From Dryas octopetala (lineage: Eukaryota > Streptophyta > Magnoliopsida > Rosales > Rosaceae): a DNA stretch of 64,000 bases. Each line of letters begins with the position of its first letter. The stretch's first letter is position 1. The notes under the pieces were generated by a model. It did not search any database. It saw only the letters and a list, made by a program, of their open reading frames with translations, and was not told the origin of the DNA. Below, one piece after another: positions 48,501-59,491 of the stretch. The position numbers and the translations under genes are program-made. The stretch lies in the NCBI GenBank assembly GCA_963921425.1, contig OY992840.1, positions 19,012,621-19,076,620 of the forward strand, in the 5' to 3' direction.

Positions 48501-49963
48501 ATAACCTTGATTTTCTTAATCCTTTCTATGAACAAAGAACAATTAAATGCCTCTTAATCTTCTATTAATAAAATTGTGTACACATCTCATTTTTCATGCA
48601 CAATGGCTGGGCCAAATAATAGAAGAACCCTTCAAATTATAGATATTAAGGAAAAAATTCAGATTAATTAGTTTCATTAGATAGATTAAGAAAATTCACC
48701 TATTAGCATTCAGATGAAATTAAATCTATCATCTCATAAGGATCAATAAGTATTTTAAGATTCAAAAATTCAACTTTTTTAATATATTCTAAATTTCAGC
48801 CTAAATTCCCTTCCTCTTAGAGATTTTTTTATAAATCTTGAGATATTGATAAATCTCCATGAAATTGATTTAACTTACACATTAGAGTCAGTACTTTTCA
48901 TTTCCTTTTCCTTTCTTACATATTTGAACTATTAACCAATATCCATTGAATAATTACTCAAATTTTATCTTATTATCAAAACCATAGAAATTAACCTTAA
49001 CATACGCAACTGTACCCAAATCTTGCCCAAACTTTAACAACCAAGACCTCTAACCCAGTTAAAGTGAATAAATTATTTAATCTAGGGAGAGAGTGGACAT
49101 ATATTGTGACTGCAGTATCATCCGTGAGTAGCTGCATAATCCACATTACAACTTTAGCAGTACACAGGTCACAGGTGTCTTTTCTGGTATATCTCCGACA
49201 GACCAGAAACATTTAACGGGAACATATTTCATGTGGTTTTTCTTTCTTTCCTTCATAACTGGAGTTGGAGAAAGTCAGAAAACCCAATTGGGCCCCATAT
49301 GTAACAAAGCAGGGCACTAAAAATGGCTGAATGCATCACTGAGGTACAACCAGGCGGGCATGCCCTTTAAGACAGATCCAAATTCCGACCATATCAAGGT
49401 ACAATTAAAGCCTCGGCTCCACCATCCAGCATCTGATTGAATGTTTACCAGGTCCCATGAAACTCAAAATGGTGTCAATTTATACAATTTCACAAATGCA
49501 TTGCCAAAGGCCCAAAAGTGCCCACGTCAACAATGACTTAGATCCTACTTGCAATACCCAGTTTGCCTAAACCATAGAAATCAAAATATCAGGTGGGTAT
49601 GGGTGGCCAAAGGGACACCACCAACATTCACATTGGTCCTACTCTTGCAGATTATTGTCATCGCAGCTAATACTAAGAACCCCAAGTGCTTACGTCATTA
49701 AATATGTAACACTTAGAATTTCCGGAAATGAAATTCTTAATTCCTAACCAAGATTCTTAATTATTCTTTTTATTTCCAGGAAATTGAGCAAACCAAACCA
49801 AAAGGCAGAATACAAATAGACTAAAAACGATAGCAAATTGAGCAAACAAAAAGAAAGAAACCTCGAATGCTTGGACTTTGTAGCCATTGCGGAGAAGTGA
49901 AGCAGCCAAGTCCAAGCTCAAGTCATCCAAGCCCACGAACCCAACAACACCACGAAACGCCAT
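34045..49963 (-). CDS. Four-domain fusion: two beta-hydroxyacid-dehydrogenase-like domains, DUF1537 kinase, class II aldolase
   Basis: Forty-two exons from the ATG at 49963 to the TGA at 34045 join in frame to 1374 codons, the length I recall for Arabidopsis At1g18270. Order: (1) residues 1-286, a degenerate 6PGDH/HIBADH-like domain (VVGFVGLDDLS; GAGSKIKMIKELL); (2) about 320-606, an intact-looking copy with GFIGLGAMG, DAPVSGG and GAGSCVKMVNQLL, the probable catalytic Lys being near 494; (3) about 645-1104, DUF1537 with LDDDPTGTQ, LRGDSTLRGHFP and GGITSSDLATKAL; (4) 1105-1374, class II aldolase with HFDHG (1172-1176), VEAELGRLSG, GNVHGKYP, LHGASG and KFNVNTEVR. DUF1537 proteins are four-carbon acid-sugar kinases in bacteria and lie beside LtnD-type dehydrogenases and aldolases. 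The protein may therefore oxidise, phosphorylate and cleave an acid sugar; the plant substrate is unknown. No targeting peptide is evident. Three introns need GC donors (47684, 40195, 38721). Confidence 0.93.
39523..39566. repeat. (GA)n microsatellite in a fusion-gene intron
   Basis: About 21 GA units between exons 28 and 29 of the fusion gene. No coding effect. Confidence 0.95.
43753..43789. repeat. (AT)n(GT)n compound microsatellite in a fusion-gene intron
   Basis: An AT run followed by ATGCATGTGTGTGTGTG within the intron between exons 15 and 16. Confidence 0.9.
47250..47321. repeat. 36-bp tandem duplication that copies a 3' splice site
   Basis: Two nearly identical 36-bp units abut the 5' end of the fusion-gene exon at 47174-47250. 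Each contains, on the minus strand, the acceptor TTTTATTGCAG. The exon-proximal copy gives the frame used here. Use of the distal copy would add 36 nucleotides including an in-frame TGA. Confidence 0.8.
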
Positions 49964-51693
49964 TGCAGCTACACCCCTTTGCTTTGCTCTGCTTTGATTT
50001 GCTTAGTTTTTGCAAGGAGTGGACTGAATTTAAGCTTTGTTTAAGTGTAAAAATGCTTGAAATGGATGAAAATATATACAACATGATGCAGACTTGTAGA
50101 GTGGCCTAGGCATACACGTTTCCGTCGTGGGGACTGTCCGTACACGCGCCCAACGTACTTGAAAAACCAACACTCGCTGTTTTTGCAGAGTTGACGTCAT
50201 TCATATGTTATTCTCCTAAATTTTCGTTTGTTTTCTTCAAAAACGACAGTGCGCAATTCATATAATTATTAAAGGCTGCCTAACCAAGTGTAAAATATGC
50301 AGGGGACTCAAACCCAAAAAAAATAAAAAATAAAATAGGCAGGGAATATATGGAATGATTCTTAAAATACAAGAAAGTTGAGTATTGATACATATCTGTT
50401 TAAATTCAGTTTAGGAAATGAATAAAGAGAAATTAAGTTGAAAGAAAAATGTATGGCTCTTTTTATTGATACATCATACATAACTAAAGTTTTGTACCAA
50501 GGAAAAAATAGTTTTATCACACATGAATGTATTGTATATCAGTATATGTTGGTAGATCCACTAAGGAGTAAAAGGGGTCAATTGCTCCCATTAACTTAAT
50601 TTTCTTTTCCTATAGTGTTTTATCCCTTATATTTTAGTTTGACCCTTATATTTAGGGTAATGTTTTTGTATAAAGGTTTCAAAGAGATGAGTAGAAAGGA
50701 GGACCAAGTATGTTTTTCCATTTTATCTCATGAGTAAAAATTTACATATCCGCGGCTATATGAATATTTTCATTTTTTACTTGTACTTTATTTTTTGAGA
50801 AAGCTCCAAATAAGCTAACAACCGAGCCAAATAATCATTTTGTCTCAAATTATATATGATGTATGCATGACTAGTATATGATGTACGCACTTGCATGCAT
50901 GACTACAACATCTCAAACATTAAACACAAGAATGTCAAATTGTATTTTATTTAAACCAACAAAAACAAGTTTACATCTATTATAATAAAAAAAGAGTTGA
51001 TGCGCGCATCACACATATGTAGTGTACATTAGTGTGATTGGAATTGTAATAGAGAGCATGCGTAAAGAAGATAGATATCTAAGATGAAAATGGATGGCCA
51101 TTAAGTGGGGTATTTGTAATTACTTTTGAAATAAAATAACAAAGTGTTGTCTATTTGAAGGATAAAATTTGGAGCATTTATGAATACTCATCGCACTTCA
51201 TTAAAAAGAAAGAAATAATAATTATTGTACTTAACGGTTAAATTAAATACAACAAATCAATAAATTATTAATTTAAACATTTACAAATTTAAGGGATTGT
51301 CCTCAACTTAGATTTTAATGAATTTTAAAAATTTAATGAAATCTAAGTGTCTTCAATTAGGATTTTAATAGATTTTTAAAAAATTAAGGTGTCTCTAACT
51401 CATATTTTAATGCATGAATTTCAATAAAATTTAAGCGTCTTAAAATATTCATGAATTTTATTAAGTGATGGATTTTAATGGATTTAAATAAATTTTTTAT
51501 GCATAACAAATTCTATGAGAATTTCAGTCAATTTCCTTGAATTTTGATAAATTTTATAAATTTTAAAATTGATTAAAATCTGAGTTAAAAATACCCTCCA
51601 AATCAACAATAACTACCCTAAAATATGATCTTTGAAAAATATTTAAGAACTTAAAAGATGTTTTTTTATTGAACTGTTAGGTGAAAAGTGGAA
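49964..51693. other. Upstream region of the fusion gene and AT-rich intergenic DNA
   Basis: Promoter region followed by very AT-rich sequence with degenerate short repeats such as TTTTAATGAATTTTAAAAAT near 51290-51560. No gene. The last nine bases (51685-51693) are a target-duplication copy of the next element. Confidence 0.55.
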
Positions 51694-52775
51694 GAGAGCA
51701 GTTTTGCTCACCTCCTTTAACTCAGGTGTATGCTCACCTCCCATCTAAAATGCTGCCATGTGTTTAAAAAATTAACCATGAGTTAATCTATTGTATTTAA
51801 TTATTTATGATATTATAATGATGAGAGAGAAAAATAATTTGACAACTCTTTTCTACTTATCTTTTATTACTCAACTTTTTTTATTACCTATTAATTTTTA
51901 TTTAATTATTTCTAATAATTTTTGCTTTTTTTGTTTTTTTGCTCTTCTCCAGTACGCCTCTAGTATCTAAAAAACCACATGCATTTAATAATTTTTGCTT
52001 TTTTTTTTTGCTCTTTTCTAGTATGCCTCCAGTACCCAAAAAACCACATCCAATTTTTTTGGGTCTTCTCATGTATACACATTTTATCTACTTTTTTAAT
52101 TAATTAAAAAAAATAATCCAACAACACTTTTTTTTTTTGCCTAAGAATTTTTCTTTCTTGTCTCATACATGACCTTTTCAGATTAAACAAATTCTTAGGT
52201 CAATCCAAGCTGTTGCAGCATTTGGAGAGAGAAGAATAGTTGCAACGACATAATTTTTTTTTTTTTGAACTCATGTAACTTTTTTATTGGATTTTCTATG
52301 TATGTAAATGAGTTGTTTTAGATTTTTGTTTGGCCAACATTTTAGATTAAACTTTGCAAATGATTTTTTTCTTCGAATTACAAATGTGTTGTTAGAATAT
52401 TTTTATTTTTTAATTAATTAAAAAAATAGATAAATGTGTATACATGAGAAGACCCAAAAAAAATGGATGTGATTTTTTGAATACTAGAGGCGTACCGGAG
52501 AAGAGCAAAAAAACAAAAAAAAAGTAAAAATTATTAGAAATAATTAAATAAAAGAGAAAAGAGAAATTAACAGATGATAAAAAAAAGTTGAGTAATAAAA
52601 GATAAGGATAAAATAAGAAAGGAGTTGTCAAATTATTTTTCTCTCTCATCATTATAACATCATAAATAATTAAATACAATAGTTAACTCATGGTTAGTTT
52701 TTTAAACATGTGGCAGTATTTTAGATGGGAGGTGAGCATACACCTGAGTTAAAGGAGGTGAGCAAAACTGCTCTC
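51694..52775. mobile_element. Non-autonomous MULE-like MITE with ~360-430 bp inverted arms
   Basis: A 1082-bp element whose arms (about 51694-52130 and 52415-52775) are inverted copies, beginning GAGAGCAGTTTTGCTCACC on both strands. It is flanked by a perfect 9-bp duplication AAAGTGGAA (51685-51693 and 52776-52784). The unpaired centre is about 280 bp and AT-rich. No open frame of note. The 9-bp duplication and long TIRs point to the Mutator superfamily, though the almost fully palindromic form also resembles a foldback element. Confidence 0.9.
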
Positions 52776-52784
52776 AAAGTGGAA

Positions 52785-54370
52785 ATAACATCTGGAAAGT
52801 GGTGGGGCAGCGACTAGCGATGACGAGACATCGACTAGGAATATGCTTACCTTATTTGGACGGTTGCGCGTAGGATTCGTCTTGTATTTGGCATTCATGC
52901 ATCCACGTGACCACGCCCTCATAGCGATGACGAGACATGGACTAGGAACATGCTTATCTGTACTAAGATTCAATCCTCATACACCACGTCGGCACCATAC
53001 AGTCCCAGCGTGTACAACAAATATATAAAAAGATATTAATGTCTGTGATATCATCATTATCTATATTTTCTGTCACGCAAATCCCATAAAGTTTTGAATT
53101 TAGATGATTTAATTTCGTTTAACAATAATTACGTTCCTCTTAAAAAATAAAATAACAATAACACCATCTTTTTAATAAAATGGACATGATAGTACCATTA
53201 TATTTAAGTTTTTGTAACCTTTTATATGTAATGAGAAAAATTTACCTATTATAATTTACCTATTATAATGTAATGAGAAAAATTTACCTATTATATTTTA
53301 CCTTATAGGTTTATATATAATAAGAGATAATAACTTTATATATTCATTATATAAGAATTTTACTTTTCATATATATAATAAAGAAGAATACTATACCACA
53401 TGTTCGCACGTTCGCTCATCCACACCTGATTGAATCTGATAATTTTATACACTAATTACATAAAAGTTTTACTACTTACATACACATAATAAATAACCTT
53501 TTCCAACAAAAGGAATACATAAGTTTTACGCAGATTTGTTTCGGACATCAAATTTGGCATGAAAACAATTGCCCATGCCATGCATCATATATGCAAGCAT
53601 GGGATATAACTTTGATGAAGAGAAACGACTAAGAAGCTTCGTAGCAACTGCAGAATAAGAAAAAGACAAAAAACAAGCAAATCAGTTTTGGTGTGCATGT
53701 ATACGTAGAGTATGTGTAATGTTTGGAAAGTAATTAAGAAAAACGAAAGGAGAGGATCGAAACAAAGAACTTAAAGCTTGGAAGCTTCATATATAGTTGC
53801 ATGTACGTACTGCATAGGAAATTTCACTTCTGCAAAGATTCAATGACTTTCTTGGCTTCATTATTAGAGATGATGCACGATCGTGAAATTAAGACGTTGT
53901 AAACGTACCTTTGATTTCAAGTGTGACATTGTTATTAAATTAAGCAATTGCATGAATTTAGGTGAACACTGTGGTCGACTAATCTATAAATTTAAGCTTA
54001 TAATTAAGACAATGTTTAGGCCTAATCTTAAAAAGAAAAATCAAATCAGTAAAGAAAATAACTTCTTAATTACGTGTAAGAAACCAAGTATTCCTTTTAC
54101 AATCACATGCATGCTCTTTGAAACTTTGGAACACACTAATCTTGGTCCAATTAATCTTTTTTCTCAACTTGATGGAAAATATTTTAATTCGAAAACAGTT
54201 TAATCTATGTTCTCAAAAACAGAAAACAATATGAAAAACACGTAATTATTTACAGAATTATATAGAAAACAGGTTTGAAAACTATTAAAAACATGTTTAT
54301 TTATTTAGTTTTTTAAAAAGAGAAAACCACAGCCAAACAGAAACTTCTGTTTTCAGTTTTCAAGAATTAA
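52785..54370. other. Gene-poor AT-rich region with two small repeat pairs
   Basis: No gene is supported. A 38-bp segment (GACTAGCGATGACGAGACAT...) at 52811-52848 recurs at about 52920-52957. At 53227-53301 a unit TGTAATGAGAAAAATTTACC is reiterated with ACCTATTATA. The frame at 53883-54203 has no recognised similarity. Confidence 0.55.
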
Positions 54371-54374
54371 TCAT

Positions 54375-54552
54375 TGGGCCATCCCTTTTATATAGGTATT
54401 TCTTATGGGCCAAAAAATGGCTTTTTTAAAGAACGCGCCTTTTGGAGGCCATATCTGGGCTTTGGGAAAACACAGTCCAATAGAAATTGGGCTTCGGCCC
54501 AGAGCCCACAGAGTCAGAGAGTTTCGCACTTTCACTTATCATATATATAAAA
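54375..54552 (+). promoter_or_regulatory. Probable promoter of the ALP1-like gene: site II-type motifs and TATA box
   Basis: TGGGCC at 54375-54380 and GGCCCA at 54496-54501, with related GGGCC and TGGGCTT sequences between, precede an AT box (ATATATATAAAAAA, 54541-54554). This is the arrangement common in plant housekeeping promoters. Placing the transcription start just after it is inference, because the coding start lies 2 kb downstream. Confidence 0.45.
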
Positions 54553-54554
54553 AA

Positions 54555-56615
54555 ACACACTCACCAATAGCACGAGGGTCATGAGCGCGCAGAGAGAGAC
54601 AAGTACCCTCCACAGTGATTCTGCAGTTTGCAAGCTTGACTGGAAAAGTACAAAACCGTACTCAGAGAACGTTACGTTACTCACTGCGTTACTCCCCCAA
54701 ATCCAAAGACCCAACAATACTTTCATCACTCACATTTCTCTCCCTTTCCCCAACCCACCATCGACCTCGTTTGCCATTAAACCAGTAGCTCTTCTCAGGT
54801 ATCGGTTTAATTTTGATATTCTCATTTGGGTCATTTCGGTTATTGAACTTACAATGCAAATTTTGTATTTGATTTTACATTTGGTTAATTTTGTTCCATT
54901 TGTAATTGTAGAGGTTCTCTTTCTTTGAGATATAGAATTCTTGAGGTTCTTGCTTCTTCAAATATGTAATTCCCTGTTTGTGATTCGTTGGCCTTGGAGG
55001 TGTAGACATATAGGTATGTTATAAAATGGAAGAAGAATAATCAATTAGAATTCACAAAATAAATGAAAAAAGAAAGAAAAAGATTATGGACTTAGCTAAC
55101 AGAAATATTACTTGTCCCCTTATTGGGAGGTTTTCTTTATTTGCAAGTTTGATAAAACTTGTGGGCAAGTTTGGCAGCTGCCTACATATATCTTTTTGTT
55201 ACCCTATCTGTAGTTGCATGTTTTGGTATTATTACTTTTATATCGATAATAATTGTTGTCATTCGTTTAAATTGTGTCCTTTTTCTGAGATATGTCTTAG
55301 TTGGCGTGGTCTTGGTTTCGATATTACTTTAGTTTCCCCTCTTTCTTGGAGGCTTCTTGGATTGTGGACGTGCATGTATTAATGTGAAGGAAGTATACGT
55401 TTCGTGTACTACCAATCTCTTAGCACCTTTTTTTTATATGTGTGTGTGTGTGTGCTTATGCAGGTACTTACACGTGCATGTATTAATGTGAAGGAAGTAT
55501 ACTTTTCGCGCACTGCCATCTCTGCACCTTCATTTGTATGTGTGTGCGTGTGTGCTTATGCAGGTACTTACACGCGCATGTATTAATGTGAAGGAAGTAT
55601 ACGCTTCGTGTACTACCATCTCTTAGCACCTTCATTTGCATATGTGTGTGTTCGCGCGCGTGTGTGAACGTGTGTGCTTATGCAGGTACTTGCATATGTA
55701 TTTAAGTATGTCTCTTGTAGAGGTGTGTGTTATTTTAATGTTATTAAGGAAAAGAGAATAAAAGAAATGGAATGTGGAATGGTATTACCTTCTGATTGTC
55801 AATTTTCATTGATGTTCGAGGATCTAATTTCCTTATGAGCAACTATACGATCATTAGGTTTGTAACAAGGAATATGACCTTAGAGGGGGCTGAATTTTAA
55901 AACAATATTGATGTAGGTGACTCCTCAATTAGTTTAAATGAAGGTTTACTTGAGTTGAGTTGAGGGTTAGAGTCATATCCAATTCGAGAGTCCTATCTCA
56001 GTGTAAAGGAGTTGAGTTCCAGAGAGTGAGGCCGCAGTGCTTTTTTGCAGTTCTTCATTTTTTCTGTTAGAGGGTTCTATCTCAGTCTTCACTTCCAGAC
56101 TTGGGTCAAAGTCTAAACCTCATAATTTACTCTTTATCTTGTGCCATTTCTTTTGTTTCTTAATTTATTCATTTTATTTTATTTCTGAATCATAAGTGCA
56201 TACCATCTCTTACCTTTTGATGTGGGGTGAAGGAGACAAGTGATTTTCGAGTCCTAACATCATTTTAAGACAATGACTCTCTGTGTGTGAACCACTGTAC
56301 TTGGTTTTAAGGTGATTTGCAAGAGTATCAGTATAGCAGAATGCTTATGAGGAAATGGCTCCCCTTTGGTTTATGGGGTTTAGCGTTATTTCTTATTCAT
56401 ATATGACTTTTTTAATATTGGAAGTCATGTATTTCGATATAAATTTAGTTGGGTAAGACTGTAAGAGTTGTTGGGAAATGATACTTTTGCATTGATGTAT
56501 GCTCTTCTAAATATGGAATCTGTTCCTTGTGCTTTATCATTTTTTTACATTTAACTCCATCTAAATGCTTGCTGATATTTGATGCATACATTTCTGTGCA
56601 AAGGTTAGTTTTGTA
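54555..56615 (+). other. Putative 5' leader and long leader intron of the ALP1-like gene
   Basis: A possible noncoding first exon runs from the TATA box to a donor-like CTTCTCAG|GTATCG at 54799, and an acceptor lies just before the ATG (AAAG at 56600-56603 or GTTAG at 56604-56608). Within the interval is a three-copy minisatellite (55368-55700). Short frames in it have no family resemblance. The splicing is inferred from sequence only. Confidence 0.4.
55368..55700. repeat. Minisatellite of about 100-104 bp units
   Basis: Three units start with ACGTGCATGTATTAATGTG (or ACGCGCATG...), at 55368, 55472 and 55572. Each continues through GAAGGAAGTATAC, CACCTTCATTTG and a GT-rich run to TGCTTATGCAGGTACTTAC. 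Confidence 0.88.
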
Positions 56616-59491
56616 ATGGAGAGCTCTGATGATGAAAAGGATGGAGTCTATGGGAATTATATACCAAAGGAACTGAGTCGTGCTTTAGCATCTACAGGGG
56701 CAAAATTTGTAGATGAAGTACTTAATGGTCAAAATGAACGTTGTCAAGAAAATTTTCGCATGGATAAGCATGTCTTCTACAAGCTGTGTGATATTTTGCA
56801 AGGAAAAGGCTTACTACGCCACACAAATCGAATCAAGATTGAAGAGCAATTAGCCATTTTCATGTTCATAGTTGGTCATAATCTACGGACTCGAGCTGTT
56901 CAAGAGTTGTTCCGTTATTCAGGAGAAACTATCAGCCGTCATTTCAACAATGTCTTGAATGCAATAATGGCAATTTCATTAGATTTTTTTCAGCCTCCAG
57001 GATCAGATGTTCCTGCTGAAATTTCAGATGATCCTAGATTCTATCCATATTTTAAGGTAAATCCCATGGTAATTAAGTCTGATTAGTATCTCCTTTATAT
57101 GCGAGTCTCACTTCCATGATTTTATTCTTTACCAAAAGTAATACATAGCAACATGATGTGCACATTCAATGTCTTACTTTGTATGGTACATGAACTATCT
57201 TTCCCAACCATTAGCTTAAGGATCTAGACCTCAAATTTTTGTCTCATTAAATGCCTATAGTCTTGTAGTCTTGCTTCTGAAATTGTTAAGTATAATTATC
57301 TCAAAAGTAAGTCCTATACGACAAGTTTAGAGACACCTTTAACAATTTTAAAGGACTTATATTTCGAGCAAAAATCCAAAACCATGTCCATAGAACCAGA
57401 TATTCAATGGACAACCACTACTACTAGAGCAACATTTATTTATAAAATGTTCGCTTTTTCTATGTAATTCTCACATTCAAAATTTTAATCTTATAGGATT
57501 GTGTGGGAGCAGTTGATGGCATACACATTCCCGTGATGGTGGGCGTAGATGAGCAAGGACCTTTCCGCAACAAGAATGGCTTACTTTCACAAAATGTTCT
57601 GGCTGCTTTTTCACTTGAACTCAAGTTCCATTATGTCTTGGCAGGCTGGGAAGGCTCTGCATCAGATTTGCAAGTTTTAAATTCTGCACTCACAAGACGA
57701 AACAAATTGCAGATTCCAGAAGGTACTGCTAACCGGCTTGAACTATTGAACACCCAGTTAAAGTGGCAAACTACCTTTTTTCTTGAAAAAAAAAACTTTA
57801 TTTAAAACTTTTTGCATAGCATTTAAAACGTCTGCTTCTTTTTATAGTTATCATTCTGTTGTCTATTTTACTATATATAAAATGCAGCATACTGGTGTAA
57901 AGAGAGTCATGCATTTTGGACATAAATGTGCTTGCCTAATTAATAAATCACAATTAATGTCATTCAACCAAATATCCTTGTATGTATGATTTTCAATTGG
58001 ACAAAGTTATCATTTCCTCTTCCATGAAATTCCAATCAAGCCACAATATGAACTCTGTAAAAGCATCTCCACCCAAGGCATCAAATGCTAGGGTGAAAAA
58101 ATCACTCCAACTGAAGTGTCTCTTAGGAAGTGGATTTGACATCTACTTCTTGAACCTCAAAATTGCCTTTCCTTGCTTCAGCAGCATTTCTTCTTCTTTT
58201 TTTAAAATTAATCTGTGGGCTCCATAATTCATTAAAGAACAAAATTGCAAACGTTTTAATTTTTTTTTTCCTATAGGTGGGTTTCATACATAGTTATAAT
58301 GTGATACATTGGTTGGAGAGAGGAGAAATTTGACATTGAACTTCAAATTGCCACATAGGACATCAAATGCAAATTTGACATCTCCCTTGGAGATGCTCTA
58401 ACACATTTCATGTTTTGGTGGCAGAAGAAATAGCTTGAAATATTGTGTGGGGTCATTGATCCCAAAAGCACTGGGGCAATGGCTTCCATAGGATGCTGTT
58501 TCTAACTTTTCATTATTAATGTTCACTTGCAACAGATTGGGAATTAAAAGATAGATCTTTTTGGCAATGTCTTATAAATAGTAGAAGTAATTCCTGCTCA
58601 AATACAGAGACCAGTTCTGTCTTGGCTAGTTCACATGATAATCAGGGTAGATGTGGTGGATTTACATTTTTATAATTGTATAACTTCAGCAGATTGAATT
58701 TTGTTTAACGGAATATAGTTTATTTGTTAGACAATGGTTTCTTGAAAGAAATGTACTGTCAAAAATATATATAAATTGGAAATAAGAATTCTCTAATACT
58801 GGAAGGATGGGAAACAGCGTTCCAACGCTGACCTTGGGCGTTTTCGGACGCTATCTCACATATCCGCATTAGAGATAACCCCAACTAGTTTCAAAAAAAT
58901 GGAAATTATCTTATTCTGTGAGTATTTGACAACTCCTATAATCTTACTAGCACATTTCGGTACAACATTTGTTATTGTGCAGGTAGATACTACCTTGTGG
59001 ACAACAAATATGCAAACATGCCTGGTTTCATTGCTCCATATCCTGGTGTACCTTATCACTCAAAAGAGTTTCCTAGCGGTTATCACCCTCAAGATGCGAA
59101 AGAGCTATTCAATCAACGACACTCATTGCTACGAAATGCATCTGATCGTACTTTTGGGGCTTTAAAGGCACGCTTCCCTATATTGATGTCAGCTCCTCCA
59201 TACCCATTACAAACACAAGTCAAGTTGGTTGTTGCAGCATGTGCCATACACAATTACATCCGTAGGGAGAAACCAGATGACTGGCTTTTTAAAATGTATG
59301 AAAAGGACACCATACTGCAAATGGAAGAATCATTGCCCCCACTAGAGGTGGAACAACCAATCATGCATTTTGAGGCCTCTGCTATGGACATTGCTTTTGA
59401 GACAGAACAACTAGAATTTACTTCAGAGTTGCGGGACTCAATTGCAAGTGAAATGTGGGATGACTATATCAATGATTTATCTCCCCTTTAG
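56616..59491 (+). CDS. ALP1-like protein, Harbinger-transposase (DDE_Tnp_4) derived
   Basis: Three exons (56616-57056, 57497-57722, 58983-59491) join in frame to 391 codons, typical for plant ALP1-like/HARBI1-type proteins. ALP1 is a domesticated PIF/Harbinger transposase associated with Polycomb complexes in Arabidopsis; many paralogues have unknown roles. An N-terminal helix-rich region (FRMDKHVFYKLCDILQ, IEEQLAIFMFIVGHN, FRYSGETISRHFN) resembles the transposase DNA-binding part. The DDE core follows: first Asp in VGAVDGIHIP (~154), second in WEGSASDLQVL (~204), and the third position in RNASDRTFGALKARFPIL (~277), where Asp replaces the Glu usual in NxxERxFG. I see no TIRs flanking the gene. 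It is therefore either domesticated or an old orphan transposase with intact frames. Confidence 0.9.
58061..58398. mobile_element. Tourist-like MITE (PIF/Harbinger type) in the second intron of the ALP1-like gene
   Basis: A 338-bp segment with short inverted ends AAGCATCTCCA / TGGAGATGCTC, flanked by the trinucleotide TAA on both sides (58058-58060 and 58399-58401). A 3-bp TAA/TTA target duplication is the mark of Tourist-like MITEs mobilised by PIF/Harbinger transposases. Inside, several short segments (TTTGACATCT, CATCAAATGC) are repeated in inverted form. Confidence 0.72.

Noticed and set aside
34045-49963. Bacterial contamination or recent horizontal transfer as the source of the dehydrogenase/DUF1537/aldolase gene
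   Set aside because: Forty-two exons with plant-type introns and base composition like the neighbours show a long-resident plant gene.
54581-55586. Frames of 60-115 codons upstream of the ALP1-like gene
   Set aside because: They run through the proposed leader, an AT-rich intron and a minisatellite, and none resembles a known protein.
57783-58227. Two short plus-strand frames in the second intron of the ALP1-like gene
   Set aside because: They lie in intronic and MITE sequence, and the spliced gene model across them is in frame and complete.
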